Below are positions 53,840 through 63,792 of a stretch of 64,000 nucleotides of DNA, piece by piece. The translations under genes and the position numbers were made by a program. The notes beneath the pieces were generated by a model that ran no database searches, had not been told where the DNA came from, and saw only the letters and a list, made by a program, of their open reading frames with translations. How positions within the stretch are numbered: position 1 is the stretch's first letter; the number at the start of each line of letters is the position of its first letter. Source of the DNA: an uncultured delta proteobacterium (GTDB lineage Bacteria; Desulfobacterota; Syntrophia; Syntrophales; UBA8958); contig CAISJV010000038.1 in assembly GCA_903885795.1 (NCBI GenBank), positions 1-64,000 of the forward strand, given 5' to 3'.

Positions 53840-56635
53840 TCAGGCAGCAACGCCAAAAGTTTTTTTGACATCCAGATTGAGGGCCTTGGCCACCTTGGCA
53901 GCGAGGCGACCGTTGGGATCGATCTCGGCGTCGCTGATCATCATGACTTCCATAGTCAATTTTATTGCTTCTTCACGCTCTTTCTGGGTCGGCAGGAGCT
54001 TGGCGAGGGAGGCAATCGCACGATCTTCATCGATAAGGAGCATGAAATATTGCTCTCGAACCGTCTTCCGTAACTCCTGCTGATTCACATCTTCAGCTCC
54101 CAGGCGCTTCCTGATTTGCTTACCGATAATCCGGGAACGGTAGTCGATCGCCCCGACATGGATCATGCAGAGCATAATCAGGCGAATCAGGGCCTCATCG
54201 AACCCACCTTTATCCATCTCGTTTTTCAGACGCTCAATTTCCGCATGGATTGCTGCCTCCTGCGCCTCATTTTCCTCTTCCATTATCTGGGCCTTCTTGC
54301 CCGGGAAGAGCGGCGCCAGTCCCAGCGGCCCGTACATGGCCTTAAACATATTGCGGTAACGGTCGTCCCGCGAATCACGATAACCATTGAGACGGTCCTC
54401 GATCGTCTGGGCCATATCTCTTTCCATGGTCAGGAAGTAGTTGCTGTCCTGCACTGGTTTGCGGTTCTTCCGGACCAACTCCGCCCAAATTTTGAAGTTC
54501 GCCATGAAGGGATTCACCTGCTCGGAAAAGAGGTAATATTTCCTGCGACTCTTGTTGAGCCAGCGCAGCATCTCCGCGCTTTTTTCCGTCGTCATCATCC
54601 GTACCCAGGGCTGGAGAAAGGTCCGGTATAATTCATCATTGAAATCGGAGACCTCTGCCACGGAAGCAAAGTAATCATCGTCCCGATGAGAGTCATTGAG
54701 GTCCATGATGCTGGCAATCTTTCGCATCTCAAACCGGACTGAATAGTCACCCTGGATCAGTTCCCCACGCTCCGCAAAGGGAGTCTTCTTCTCGATAATC
54801 ATTTCATAGAGTCCCGGCGGCAGGTCATCGATCATGTCGAGGGTCGTGACAAACTCGGTGTGCTGCTTCTTGGCAATGGAGGTGCCTACAAAGATCCCCA
54901 GGTGGCCCACATCAGGGTGGAGGGTGTAGATGATCACCTGACCATCCTTCAAAATGGCTTCATCGGTTCCGTAAACGTCAACTATCCAGTTGAGGGCCTG
55001 CTGAGGGGGGGTAATGTTGTCGCCAAAAGAGGCGAAGATGACGATGGGACACTTGATATTCTTCAGGTCGACTCGCCTGCCGTCAGGTGTGACAATCCCG
55101 CCTTTGGCCAATTTATTCCCGATGAAAAGGTTGGTTACGATGGAATCGATCTCTTCGGCGTTCATCAGGAAGAAGCCGCTCCACCACTCCTCGAAATGGA
55201 GATAGCGCTCCGCCTCCGTATCTATTTTGGCGTAGAGGTTATACTCCTTGGTAAAGAGGGTATTAGCCGGATTGAGATTCTCGAAATTCTGGACGAGATA
55301 GGAACCGTCGAATATGCCGTTACCCAGATCACAGGTCATGGTTGTGAGCCATTTGCCACCCAGAAGGCCGCCCGAGTATCGCATGGGGTTTTTGTTCTTG
55401 TATCCCGCCCAGTAGGACATGGGGGCGCCATTCAAGATAATGGTTCCCATAATGTCCGGCTCAACAGCAGCGAGGGCGGCTACGGCCCAGCCGGCCTGGC
55501 AGTTTCCCATGACGCAGGGCTTCTCCGCCTCCGGATGCCGGCGGATGACTTCCCGGAGAAAGAGGGCCTCGGCATGGCCGACGTCGTTCAGGGTTTGTCC
55601 TGGTTCCGGTTTGGGGAAAAACATGACAAAATAGGTTGGATGACCAGCTTTTAAGGCAACACCCACCTGGGATTCCTGTTTGGAACCGCCGATCCCCGGC
55701 CCATGCCCCGCCCGAGGATCAACGATGACGAAGGGACGCTTCTGGGGATCAATGTTCATGCCTTCTTCGGGGATGATCCTAAGGAGGGCGTAATTGACCG
55801 GCTTCTCCAGGGACCGGCCGTCGAGGATTGTTTCATACTTGAACTCTAATACCGGCGGCTCTCCTTCCTTGATATGCTGCAGAAAGTTATCGCCGCGCTG
55901 ACGCATGACATCCCAGAAAAGGATTTGCCGCTGGATCATATCCACGCCATATTCCCAGAGGTCTTTTGCCGCAGCGTTGCCCTTGCCTGCTTCCCCAAAG
56001 CACTTGAACAATGTCGTCGGGTCAAAAGAAGTCAAAGGTTTGCCGGCAAACGGCAGTTTATCCGCGCCCGCCAAGGGGCGTTGGAGCATCTCTAACCCTG
56101 ATTTCCAGAAGTTCTTTAATTGGTCGTTGCCCTTCCATGCGTCTCCAAATCCCTTGAAGAAGGAGGACGGATCAAACCCGGACGGGAATTTATCCCATGA
56201 TGGAGGCTGCCCCGGCGTTTTCGCTGCGCTCTGGAACATGACCATTCCTGACTTCCAGAGGTCTTTTAAAAGGACGTTGTCCTTCCATACGTTCTCCCAT
56301 CCTTTGAATAAAGAGGCCGGATCGAAACCGGCGGCGGGTTTCTTCACTCCCTCTTCTTTTATGTCCGCCCCTGCTGCCTCGGGAGCCGCGGCAGCTTTTT
56401 CCGGCGCCTCCTGTTTTACCGTTTGGGGAGACGGTTTCGCTGCCCCTAACGTTTTAACGGCGGCTGCGGCCTGTTCAGCGACCGCAGGTTTTTCTTGTTT
56501 TGCCGGCTTCACAGCTTTTACGGGTTTAGAAGACGCAGTTACCGCCGTTTTTTTTATTTCCGGATCGAGAACTGACGACACGGCCGCTTTAATCCTGGAT
56601 GCCTTTCCTTTAACTGGCGCTGATGTCTTGGCCAT
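53840..56635 (-). CDS. DUF3141 PhaC-like alpha/beta hydrolase protein
   Basis: A 931-residue protein of the DUF3141 family. The first 100 residues are low-complexity Ala/Lys/Pro. Three 50-residue tandem repeats follow, starting at about residues 104, 154 and 204 (FDPASLFKGWENVWK, FDPSSFFKGFGDAWK, FDPTTLFKCFGEAGK). The central part is an alpha/beta hydrolase with GNCQAG (Cys about residue 379), like the PhaC polyhydroxyalkanoate synthase lipase-like box. The function is not established. It follows the acetate kinase fusion after 19 bases; this pairing recurs in other bacteria. AGGAGG precedes ATG 56635. Confidence 0.88.
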   Translation of the reverse strand: MAKTSAPVKGKASRIKAAVSSVLDPEIKKTAVTASSKPVKAVKPAKQEKPAVAEQAAAAVKTLGAAKPSPQTVKQEAPEKAAAAPEAAGADIKEEGVKKPAAGFDPASLFKGWENVWKDNVLLKDLWKSGMVMFQSAAKTPGQPPSWDKFPSGFDPSSFFKGFGDAWKGNDQLKNFWKSGLEMLQRPLAGADKLPFAGKPLTSFDPTTLFKCFGEAGKGNAAAKDLWEYGVDMIQRQILFWDVMRQRGDNFLQHIKEGEPPVLEFKYETILDGRSLEKPVNYALLRIIPEEGMNIDPQKRPFVIVDPRAGHGPGIGGSKQESQVGVALKAGHPTYFVMFFPKPEPGQTLNDVGHAEALFLREVIRRHPEAEKPCVMGNCQAGWAVAALAAVEPDIMGTIILNGAPMSYWAGYKNKNPMRYSGGLLGGKWLTTMTCDLGNGIFDGSYLVQNFENLNPANTLFTKEYNLYAKIDTEAERYLHFEEWWSGFFLMNAEEIDSIVTNLFIGNKLAKGGIVTPDGRRVDLKNIKCPIVIFASFGDNITPPQQALNWIVDVYGTDEAILKDGQVIIYTLHPDVGHLGIFVGTSIAKKQHTEFVTTLDMIDDLPPGLYEMIIEKKTPFAERGELIQGDYSVRFEMRKIASIMDLNDSHRDDDYFASVAEVSDFNDELYRTFLQPWVRMMTTEKSAEMLRWLNKSRRKYYLFSEQVNPFMANFKIWAELVRKNRKPVQDSNYFLTMERDMAQTIEDRLNGYRDSRDDRYRNMFKAMYGPLGLAPLFPGKKAQIMEEENEAQEAAIHAEIERLKNEMDKGGFDEALIRLIMLCMIHVGAIDYRSRIIGKQIRKRLGAEDVNQQELRKTVREQYFMLLIDEDRAIASLAKLLPTQKEREEAIKLTMEVMMISDAEIDPNGRLAAKVAKALNLDVKKTFGVAA

Positions 56636-56654
56636 GATGGATCTCCTCCTTTTA

Positions 56655-58991
56655 TTAGACAAATCGACGATGTTCTATGGATTCAATATATCCCGTGTCT
56701 CCCGCCTTGATTTCGGCGGCATTACCTTCATCTGTATCGAGGTGCATGTCCAGGCGGAAGTTCTGGTCCACCCGGATCAGGACATCACCGAAGATGAGCC
56801 CGCGCCCCCCTTCCTTCCTAACCCGGACAACGTCTTTGTCCCGGAGACCGAACTTGAGGGCGTCATCAGTGGACATGTGGATGTGGCGCTTGGCGCAGAT
56901 TACCCCCTTTTCCAGATGTACCTGTCCCTGGGGACCGACCACCGTAATGCCCGGTGTTCCTTCGATATCGCCGGAATCACGAATCGGCGGATCGATGCCG
57001 AGCTTGAACTGTTCCGTCCGGGAAATTTCCAACTGGCTGTATTTTCTCGCCGGTCCGAGGATTCGGACCTTCTCCAGATTTCCCTTGGGGCCAACAAGAT
57101 TAACCATTTCATCGGCGGCAAACTGCCCGGGCTGGCTGAGAGGCGACTTCGGCGTCATCGTTTTTCCCGTGCCGAAGAGGAGTTCGAAATTATCCTGGGT
57201 CAGGTGGATGTGGTGGGCCGAGATGCTCAGGGGAACAGGGGTGGTCTTGAAGACCTTGATATCCGCCTCGGAACGAACCAGACCAACAGTGTGAAGGGTA
57301 TTCCGGGCAATCATTCGCTCTTCATCGGCAGGAATCACGAGAACCCTGAGCTTGGCGTTAGGTTCCGCGATGTCGACGACTTGTCCCCGCTCAGGCCGGG
57401 CATCGCGATTGATCCGGTGATCGATGGTCATGCCGAAGGTCTCGAAACCCTGAAAGATCCTGGCCCTGATCTCCGGGGAGTTTTCCCCGATGCCGCCGGT
57501 AAACACCAATACGTCCAGACCGCCCAGGGCGACAGCATAGGCGCCGATATATTTCTTGATCCGGTAGCAGAAGACGCTGATCGCTTCCAGGGCATGGGCG
57601 TCGCCATTTTCCGCTGCCGCAAGTAGCTCCCGCATATCGTTAGTCAGACCGCTGATCCCTTTCAGGCCGCTTTCTTTATTGAATATGTTCTCCAGATCGG
57701 CGGCGTTCCTGCCCTTCCGGAGGAGATGGAAGATAACCCCCGGATCTACATCTCCGGGACGCGTCCCCATCACAAGACCCTCCAGGGGAGTCATTCCCAT
57801 GCTGGTGTCAATGCTCCGGCCGTGATCAATGGCGCAGACCGAGGCGCCGCTGCCCAGGTGGCAGGTAATCATCTTGAGTTCGCTCAGGGGTTTTTTGAGA
57901 AAAGTGGCGGCATTCAGGGCAACATATTCGTGATTCGTCCCGTGGAATCCGTACCGGCGGATCCGTTCCTCCTCGCAGAGCTGCCGGGGCAGTGCATAAG
58001 TCGCCGCCGCCGCCGGAATGGTCTGATGGAAGGTGTTATCGAAGACGGCGACCTGCTTCGCCCCGGGGAGAAGTTTCCGGAACAACTCGATTCCCTCGAT
58101 ATTGTAGGGGTTATGGAGAGGGGCCAGATCGGAGACGGATCTGATCTGTTCCAGGACCTGATCATCGATAACTACGGGACCGTTGAAGAGTCCGCCGCCG
58201 TGGGTAACCCGGTGACCGACGGCTTTGAATTCCCGGACGTCCCGGACAGCGCCAACCGCCGGATCGGCAATGGCTGCAACCATGAATTCGAAGGCCTTTT
58301 CCATGTTGGGCACCGCCCCCAGGGACACTGATTTTTTGAACTTGGGGGTAACAACCTTGTGATGAGCGTCGGCGGAACCGATCCGCTCAATGGTCCCCTC
58401 GATAAGCGGGTCTCGCTGCGTCGTATCGAAGATTGTGTATTTCAGGGAGGAACTTCCGCAGTTGATGACGGAGATCTTCATCGGCTCCGAGGCGGAGGTA
58501 AAATAAAGATCGTAGGGATCCGGGCTGGCCAGTTGGGCTGCCTTGCGAATCTCCTGCTCCTTCTGATAAAGGCCCATTTTAAAAACAATCTCCGTCAAAT
58601 TCTTGGTGAATAGCAGCGTCGCCACGGGGTTTCTCTTGACCGCTGCCATAAAGACCGGCCGGGGAATACGGATCAAGGTGCTGGGCTTGGTCGTTTTATA
58701 ATCGAAAGCCACCAGATTCCCTGTAAAAACGGACATATCGCCAAAGATCCGCCCCTTCTCCAAATGGGTCAGGACGTCTTCACTGCTCCCTTCGCCGGGA
58801 ATGGACACGGCGACCTCACCGTCATAGATAATCCAACTGGAATTGTGGGTCTCCCCTCTTTTCGCTACATCAACACCGGCATTAAATTCAACAACTTCGG
58901 ACGCTTTAACGCACTCATCAAGTTCCTCGCCGGAAAACAGGGACATTAAGGGGTTAGTCTGGAAAAATGCCTTCAAGTCAATGACTGACAT
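56655..58991 (-). CDS. cNMP-binding domain, acetate kinase and PduL phosphotransacylase fusion
   Basis: A 778-residue three-part enzyme. Residues about 1-150 form a cyclic-nucleotide-binding-like beta barrel (GRIFGDMSVFTG). Acetate kinase starts at about residue 171 (MKISVINCGSSSLKYT) and runs to about 570 with TGGIGENSPEIR intact. The last about 190 residues are a PduL-type phosphotransacylase with its His motifs SAHHIHL, AKRHIHMS and LDMHLDTDEGNAA. It would convert acetyl-CoA via acetyl-phosphate to acetate and ATP (or reverse) in one chain. The barrel lacks the usual Arg-x-Ala phosphate-binding part, so ligand binding is uncertain. It leads the two-gene operon with DUF3141. Confidence 0.88.
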   Translation of the reverse strand: MSVIDLKAFFQTNPLMSLFSGEELDECVKASEVVEFNAGVDVAKRGETHNSSWIIYDGEVAVSIPGEGSSEDVLTHLEKGRIFGDMSVFTGNLVAFDYKTTKPSTLIRIPRPVFMAAVKRNPVATLLFTKNLTEIVFKMGLYQKEQEIRKAAQLASPDPYDLYFTSASEPMKISVINCGSSSLKYTIFDTTQRDPLIEGTIERIGSADAHHKVVTPKFKKSVSLGAVPNMEKAFEFMVAAIADPAVGAVRDVREFKAVGHRVTHGGGLFNGPVVIDDQVLEQIRSVSDLAPLHNPYNIEGIELFRKLLPGAKQVAVFDNTFHQTIPAAAATYALPRQLCEEERIRRYGFHGTNHEYVALNAATFLKKPLSELKMITCHLGSGASVCAIDHGRSIDTSMGMTPLEGLVMGTRPGDVDPGVIFHLLRKGRNAADLENIFNKESGLKGISGLTNDMRELLAAAENGDAHALEAISVFCYRIKKYIGAYAVALGGLDVLVFTGGIGENSPEIRARIFQGFETFGMTIDHRINRDARPERGQVVDIAEPNAKLRVLVIPADEERMIARNTLHTVGLVRSEADIKVFKTTPVPLSISAHHIHLTQDNFELLFGTGKTMTPKSPLSQPGQFAADEMVNLVGPKGNLEKVRILGPARKYSQLEISRTEQFKLGIDPPIRDSGDIEGTPGITVVGPQGQVHLEKGVICAKRHIHMSTDDALKFGLRDKDVVRVRKEGGRGLIFGDVLIRVDQNFRLDMHLDTDEGNAAEIKAGDTGYIESIEHRRFV

Positions 58992-59055
58992 AGCTATCGC
59001 CTCCTCGTTTCATCAGAAAATACCCCCGTTTATCCATAAATACATTGCGTTATAC

Positions 59056-59094
59056 TCTCCCTCACTTCAAGGGGAGGGCGGGGGTGGGGATGGG
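59056..59094. repeat. Second copy of the palindromic repeat, containing a gene's stop
   Basis: On the minus strand it reads CCCATCCCCACCCCCGCCC then TCCCCTTGAAGTGAGGGA, a relative of the repeat at 53753. The stop codon of the efflux lipoprotein gene (59067-59069) lies inside it, so the repeat supplies the gene's last codons. Confidence 0.65.
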
Positions 59095-60593
59095 TTGGAT
59101 TCTTTTGTCGTGGCGTATCCGCTGGCCATCTTGTCCGCCTCGGTGATCCAGCCTCCCCCCATGGTCTTGTAGACATTTACCAGGGATTGGAACAGGCCTC
59201 CTTTGGTCTGGACCTGGGATAGCTGGCCGTTAAAGAGGCTGCGCTCTGCGTCCAGCACTTCCAGGTAGCTGCTGTAACCGTTATCATACCTGAGACCGGC
59301 CAGTCGCCGGGTGTTCTTGAGGGCTTTCACCTGATCACCCTGGACGGCAAGGCGTTCCCGGGTTTTCCGCTGATCCACCAGGGAGTCGTCCACTTCCCGA
59401 AACGCCGTTTGCACCGTTTGCAGGTATTTAACCAGGGCCTGCTGCTGGATTGCCTCCGCCTGTTTCACCTGCCCTTTGATTTTGCCGGCAGTGAAGATGG
59501 GGGCCGTGAGAGAGGCGGCATAGTTCCATGTCTTGGCCGGTCCCGTCAGGAGATCGCTGAGATCGGCGCTGGCGAAACCAAAGAGCCCCGTCAGGGAAAT
59601 GGAGGGAAAGTACAGGGCCTTCGCCACGGCAATCCGGGCGTTGGCAGCGACCAGATCCTGCTCCGCCTGACGGATGTCGGGGCGGCGATCGAGGAGATCC
59701 GAAGGAAGCCCCTCCGGCACCGTCGGCAGGACCAACTCGTCAAGGGTCCTGCCCCTGGTGATGGGACCGGGATTGCGCCCGAGAAGTAGATTGATGGCGT
59801 TTTCCTGCTGGGCGATATTCTTTTCCAACTGGGGGATAACCGCCCGGGCGTCTTCATATTCGGACCGGGACTGGTTCAGTTCCAGTTCCGAAATGACGCC
59901 TCCGGCATAACGTTTTTCGAAAATATCCAGGGAATCCTTTCGGCTTTTGAGGGTCTCCTTGGAAATCACCAGTTGCTGGTCATAATTGAGAAGGTTGATG
60001 TAACCGTTAGCTACGGAAGCCACCAGGGTCATGATTACGGCCCGGCGGGCCTCGTCGGTGCTCAAGAGATCGGCACGGGCTCCTTCCGTCGCCCGCCTGA
60101 GCTTGCCCCAGATGTCGAGTTCCCAGTTAGCGTTGATACTGGCCTGATAAGTGTAGGAGGTCGGCGACAAACCCGATGACCATCCTGTGGGTCCAACTTG
60201 CGTCAATCGCTGCCGCCCTGCATTTACTGGCCCCAATCCCACTTGGGGAAAGAGATCAGACCTCGTAACGCCTAGCTTTCCCATATATTCTTCCACCCGT
60301 GCCGTAGCGATGCGGATGTCCTTGTTTTCCTTCAGGGCCGTCTGGATCAATTCATTAAGCGCCGGATCCTGGAATTGCCCCCACCATGCTGTGTTGGCCA
60401 GGGCCTTGGCGTCTTTCTCCTCGAATCGCCAGTTCTGGGGCGTATCCACGGTCGGACGCTTGTAATCCTTGCCGAGCATGCAGCCTCCCAAAAGCAGGGA
60501 AAGAGCAAAGAGAAAAAAAATGCTTTTGATCCTCACGACTTGAAATTTGCGATTTACGATTTGTGGTTCTTTTATCAAATCTGAAATCTTCAT
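59067..60593 (-). CDS. NodT/OprM-type outer membrane efflux lipoprotein
   Basis: A 508-residue TolC-family lipoprotein (lipobox LLLGGC, about residue 38), the outer-membrane channel of the HAE1 RND pump upstream. Two OEP repeats are visible (TAWWGQFQDPALNELIQTA; RRPDIRQAEQDLVAANARI). The start at 60593 follows AAAGGAGG, which overlaps the end of the pump gene. The final residues (PSPPPPSP) are encoded by a GC-rich repeat, so the natural C-terminus has probably been replaced. The first codons before the signal core (RKFQVVRIKS) look like added sequence. Confidence 0.88.
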   Translation of the reverse strand: MKISDLIKEPQIVNRKFQVVRIKSIFFLFALSLLLGGCMLGKDYKRPTVDTPQNWRFEEKDAKALANTAWWGQFQDPALNELIQTALKENKDIRIATARVEEYMGKLGVTRSDLFPQVGLGPVNAGRQRLTQVGPTGWSSGLSPTSYTYQASINANWELDIWGKLRRATEGARADLLSTDEARRAVIMTLVASVANGYINLLNYDQQLVISKETLKSRKDSLDIFEKRYAGGVISELELNQSRSEYEDARAVIPQLEKNIAQQENAINLLLGRNPGPITRGRTLDELVLPTVPEGLPSDLLDRRPDIRQAEQDLVAANARIAVAKALYFPSISLTGLFGFASADLSDLLTGPAKTWNYAASLTAPIFTAGKIKGQVKQAEAIQQQALVKYLQTVQTAFREVDDSLVDQRKTRERLAVQGDQVKALKNTRRLAGLRYDNGYSSYLEVLDAERSLFNGQLSQVQTKGGLFQSLVNVYKTMGGGWITEADKMASGYATTKESNPSPPPPSP

Positions 60594-60594
60594 C

Positions 60595-63500
60595 TCAGTT
60601 GCCCTCCTTTCCCGGCGTAGCTTCATGTCCCGGTTCTCCCGCCGCCGCTGCTCCGTGCACCCCGGTTTCCTTTTTTTTATCGGACCGGGTGCTAAATGTT
60701 TCAAAAATCTGGAAGAAAAGGGGGATAAAGAAAATGGCAATCGCCGTCGCCCCCAGCATACCGCCGATAACGCCGGTACCAATGGAGTGACGGCTGTTGG
60801 CCGAGGCGCCGGAGGCGATGGCCAGGGGCACGCAGCCCAGGATAAAGGCGATGGAGGTCATGACGATGGGCCGCAGGCGGAGCCTGGCCGCTTCGAGGGC
60901 GGCGTCGTAGATGGACATTCCCTCCGCTCGCTTCATAACGGCAAATTCGGTGATGAGAATGCCGTTTTTGGCCGCCAGGGCGATGAGGGTCAAAAGGCCG
61001 ATCTGGAAATAGATATCATTTTCTATTCCCCTCATCAGAATGGACAACAAAGCCCCGAAGAGGGCAAAAGGAACCGCCATCAGGACGCCAAAGGGCAAAG
61101 ACCACTTCTCATACTGGGCCGCCAGGATCAGGAACACCATGACCAGACCGAAAACGAAAACCAGACCGGAAGTTCCCCCCGCCTTCTTCTGGTAGAAGGC
61201 CTCGCCGCTCCATGCATAGCTGAAATCATCCGGCAGCACCTCTTTAGCCGCCTTCTCCATGGCGTCGATGGCCTGACCGGAGCTGAAACCGGGGGCGGGC
61301 CCGCCGATGATATTGGCCGCCGGAAAATTATTGAAACGGTTGACGATATCCGGACCGGATTCATATTTCGTGGTGATGACCGATTGGAGGGGCACCATAC
61401 GGCCGTCTGAGGAACGGACATAAACCTGGGTCAAATCCTTAGGACGGGAGCGATACTGGGGTTCTGCCTGGACGATAACCTGCCAGAGACGGCTGAACTT
61501 GTTGAACTGGCTCACATAAGAAGACCCGAAGAGGATCTGGAGGGTATCATAGACATTCTGGACGGGAACCCCCAGGGTTTCGGACTTCTCCCGGTCCACA
61601 TCCACCCGCAACTGTTGGGAGTATGCGTTCAAAGTCGAGTTGACTCCGTGCAATTCCGGCTGCTTCTTGCAATGGGCAATAAACTTGTTTGTCACTTCCT
61701 GGAGTTTCGCGGCGTCTCCCTCACCGCGGTTAAGGATCCAGAACTGAAAGCCCCCCATGTTGCCTAGACCGGGGATAGAAGGAGGGTTAGTGGGCATGAC
61801 CACCCCCTCCTTGATCTGGGAGAAATTCTTGAAGGCCGCAGCAATAATCGCCGGGGCTCTGAGCTCATCCTTGTCTCTTTTTTCGTAATCCTTTAGGGAG
61901 ACAAAGATGACGCCGGCGTTAGCTTTCAAGGCGCTGTCCACGAGACTATAGCCGGCAAACTCACTGACATCCTGGACGGCCGGGTGGTTCATGAAAAACT
62001 TCGCCGCCTTACTCCCCACATCCTCCGTCCGGTCAAGAGACGCCGTATCGGGAAGAAAAGTCACCCCGAAAAGATAGCCTTGATCCTCCGAGGGGACAAA
62101 ACTTGTCGGGGTAATGTAAAACATAAAACCCGTCAGACTCAACATGATGACAAAAACAATCATGGCGATCTTCGTATGCTTAAGCATTTTGGCGACCCCG
62201 CCGGTGTAGCCGTGGGTCACTTTCAGGAAAAAGGCCTCAAACCACTTAAAGAAGCCTTTCTTTTCACCAGTCTTGTGCCGGAGGAGGAGGGCCGCCAAAG
62301 CCGGGGACAGGGTGAGGGCGACGATCCCGGAGAAGACGACGGAAATGGCGATGGTCACGGCAAACTGTTTGTAGAGCTGTCCCGTCATGCCGCCCAGAAA
62401 GGCGACGGGAACGAAAACGGCGCACAAAACAAGCATGATGGCGATAACCGGCCCCGTAACCTCGTCCATGGCCTTTTTCGCGGCCTCCTTGGGAGACAGG
62501 TGAAACTCCTCCATGTTCCGCTCCACGTTCTCGATGACGACGATGGCGTCGTCCACGACAATCCCGATGGCAAGTACCATCCCGAATAATGTCAGCATGT
62601 TAATGGAGAAGTTGAAAAGGATCATCCCTATGGCGGTGCCGATAATGGAGATGGGAACGGCAAGGATGGGGATGATGGTGGCCCGGGCGCTCTGGAGAAA
62701 GATATAGACAACGAGAATAACGAGGAGGCAGGCCTCGAAGAAAGTTATGATGACGTCCTTGATCGACGCCCGGACAAAATTGGTGGAATCCAGGGCGATC
62801 TTGTAATCGATTCCGTCGGGGAAATTCTTTTTCAGCTGTTCCAGGGTTTGCTTCACCTGGTCCGAGACCTGTACGGCGTTGGCCCCCGGCTGCTGATAAA
62901 CGGCCAGCAGGGTCGCCGTCTTACCGTTCATTTTTGTGCGCACGGAGTAGTCCTTGGCGCCCAACTGCGCCCGCCCGACATCTCTCAGACGAACGATGGC
63001 CGAACCGTCTTTGGTTGCCCGGAGGATGATGTTTTCGAATTCCTGGGGGGTCGTCAGGCGCCCCTTGGTGGTCACGGAAAAGGTCTGCTCCACCCTTCCG
63101 TCCGTCGGGGACTGGCCAATCTTGCCGACGGCGAACTGCTGGTTCTGATTTTGAATGGCGTTGGAGACGTCGGAGGCCGTAATGCCAAGCTGGGCCATCC
63201 GGTCCGGCTTCAGCCAAATGCGCATGGCATAGTCCGGGGTGCCCAGAATCGCCGTCTGATTGGCTCCTTCGATACGTTTCAGAGCGTCGAGGACATAAAG
63301 GTTGGCGTAATTGGCCACATAGGTCTGGTCATAGCGGCCGTCGGGAGAATAAAGACCGATGACCATAAGAAAGGAACTCGATTTTTTTTGTACCTGAAGA
63401 CCTTGTTGCTGGACCGATTGGGGCAACTGGGGCAGGGCGATGTTTACGCGGTTCTGGACATCGACCTGGGCCATGTCAGGGTTGGTCCCAATCTCGAAAA

Positions 63501-63780
63501 ACACCGTCAGGGTCATCGTTCCCATCCCCGTGGAAACGGAGTTCATATAGATCATATTGTCAGCGCCGTTGACCTGCAGCTCGATGGGAGAGGCGACATT
63601 CTGGGCGATGACGTCGGCGCTGGCCCCGGGATAGGTGGCCGAGATCTGGATCTGGGGAGGGGTGATTTCCGGGTATTGGGCGATGGGGAGGTTGAACATC
63701 GCCACCCCGCCGGCAATTACAATCACGATGGATATAACGGCGGCAAAGATGGGCCGGTCAATGAAGAATCTCGAGATCAT
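60595..63780 (-). CDS. HAE1-family multidrug RND permease (AcrB-like)
   Basis: A 1061-residue inner-membrane pump of hydrophobic and amphiphilic drugs. The N-terminus MISRFFIDRPIFAAVISIV and the TM4 motif GIVVDDAIVVIENVERNM (the two Asp of proton relay) are those of AcrB/MexB. There is no heavy-metal type signature, in contrast to cusA at 12 kb. It is followed by the channel gene within 2 bases and preceded by the membrane fusion gene, a full tripartite set. Confidence 0.94.
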   Translation of the reverse strand: MISRFFIDRPIFAAVISIVIVIAGGVAMFNLPIAQYPEITPPQIQISATYPGASADVIAQNVASPIELQVNGADNMIYMNSVSTGMGTMTLTVFFEIGTNPDMAQVDVQNRVNIALPQLPQSVQQQGLQVQKKSSSFLMVIGLYSPDGRYDQTYVANYANLYVLDALKRIEGANQTAILGTPDYAMRIWLKPDRMAQLGITASDVSNAIQNQNQQFAVGKIGQSPTDGRVEQTFSVTTKGRLTTPQEFENIILRATKDGSAIVRLRDVGRAQLGAKDYSVRTKMNGKTATLLAVYQQPGANAVQVSDQVKQTLEQLKKNFPDGIDYKIALDSTNFVRASIKDVIITFFEACLLVILVVYIFLQSARATIIPILAVPISIIGTAIGMILFNFSINMLTLFGMVLAIGIVVDDAIVVIENVERNMEEFHLSPKEAAKKAMDEVTGPVIAIMLVLCAVFVPVAFLGGMTGQLYKQFAVTIAISVVFSGIVALTLSPALAALLLRHKTGEKKGFFKWFEAFFLKVTHGYTGGVAKMLKHTKIAMIVFVIMLSLTGFMFYITPTSFVPSEDQGYLFGVTFLPDTASLDRTEDVGSKAAKFFMNHPAVQDVSEFAGYSLVDSALKANAGVIFVSLKDYEKRDKDELRAPAIIAAAFKNFSQIKEGVVMPTNPPSIPGLGNMGGFQFWILNRGEGDAAKLQEVTNKFIAHCKKQPELHGVNSTLNAYSQQLRVDVDREKSETLGVPVQNVYDTLQILFGSSYVSQFNKFSRLWQVIVQAEPQYRSRPKDLTQVYVRSSDGRMVPLQSVITTKYESGPDIVNRFNNFPAANIIGGPAPGFSSGQAIDAMEKAAKEVLPDDFSYAWSGEAFYQKKAGGTSGLVFVFGLVMVFLILAAQYEKWSLPFGVLMAVPFALFGALLSILMRGIENDIYFQIGLLTLIALAAKNGILITEFAVMKRAEGMSIYDAALEAARLRLRPIVMTSIAFILGCVPLAIASGASANSRHSIGTGVIGGMLGATAIAIFFIPLFFQIFETFSTRSDKKKETGVHGAAAAGEPGHEATPGKEGN

Positions 63781-63792
63781 GGCGGCCTCCCC

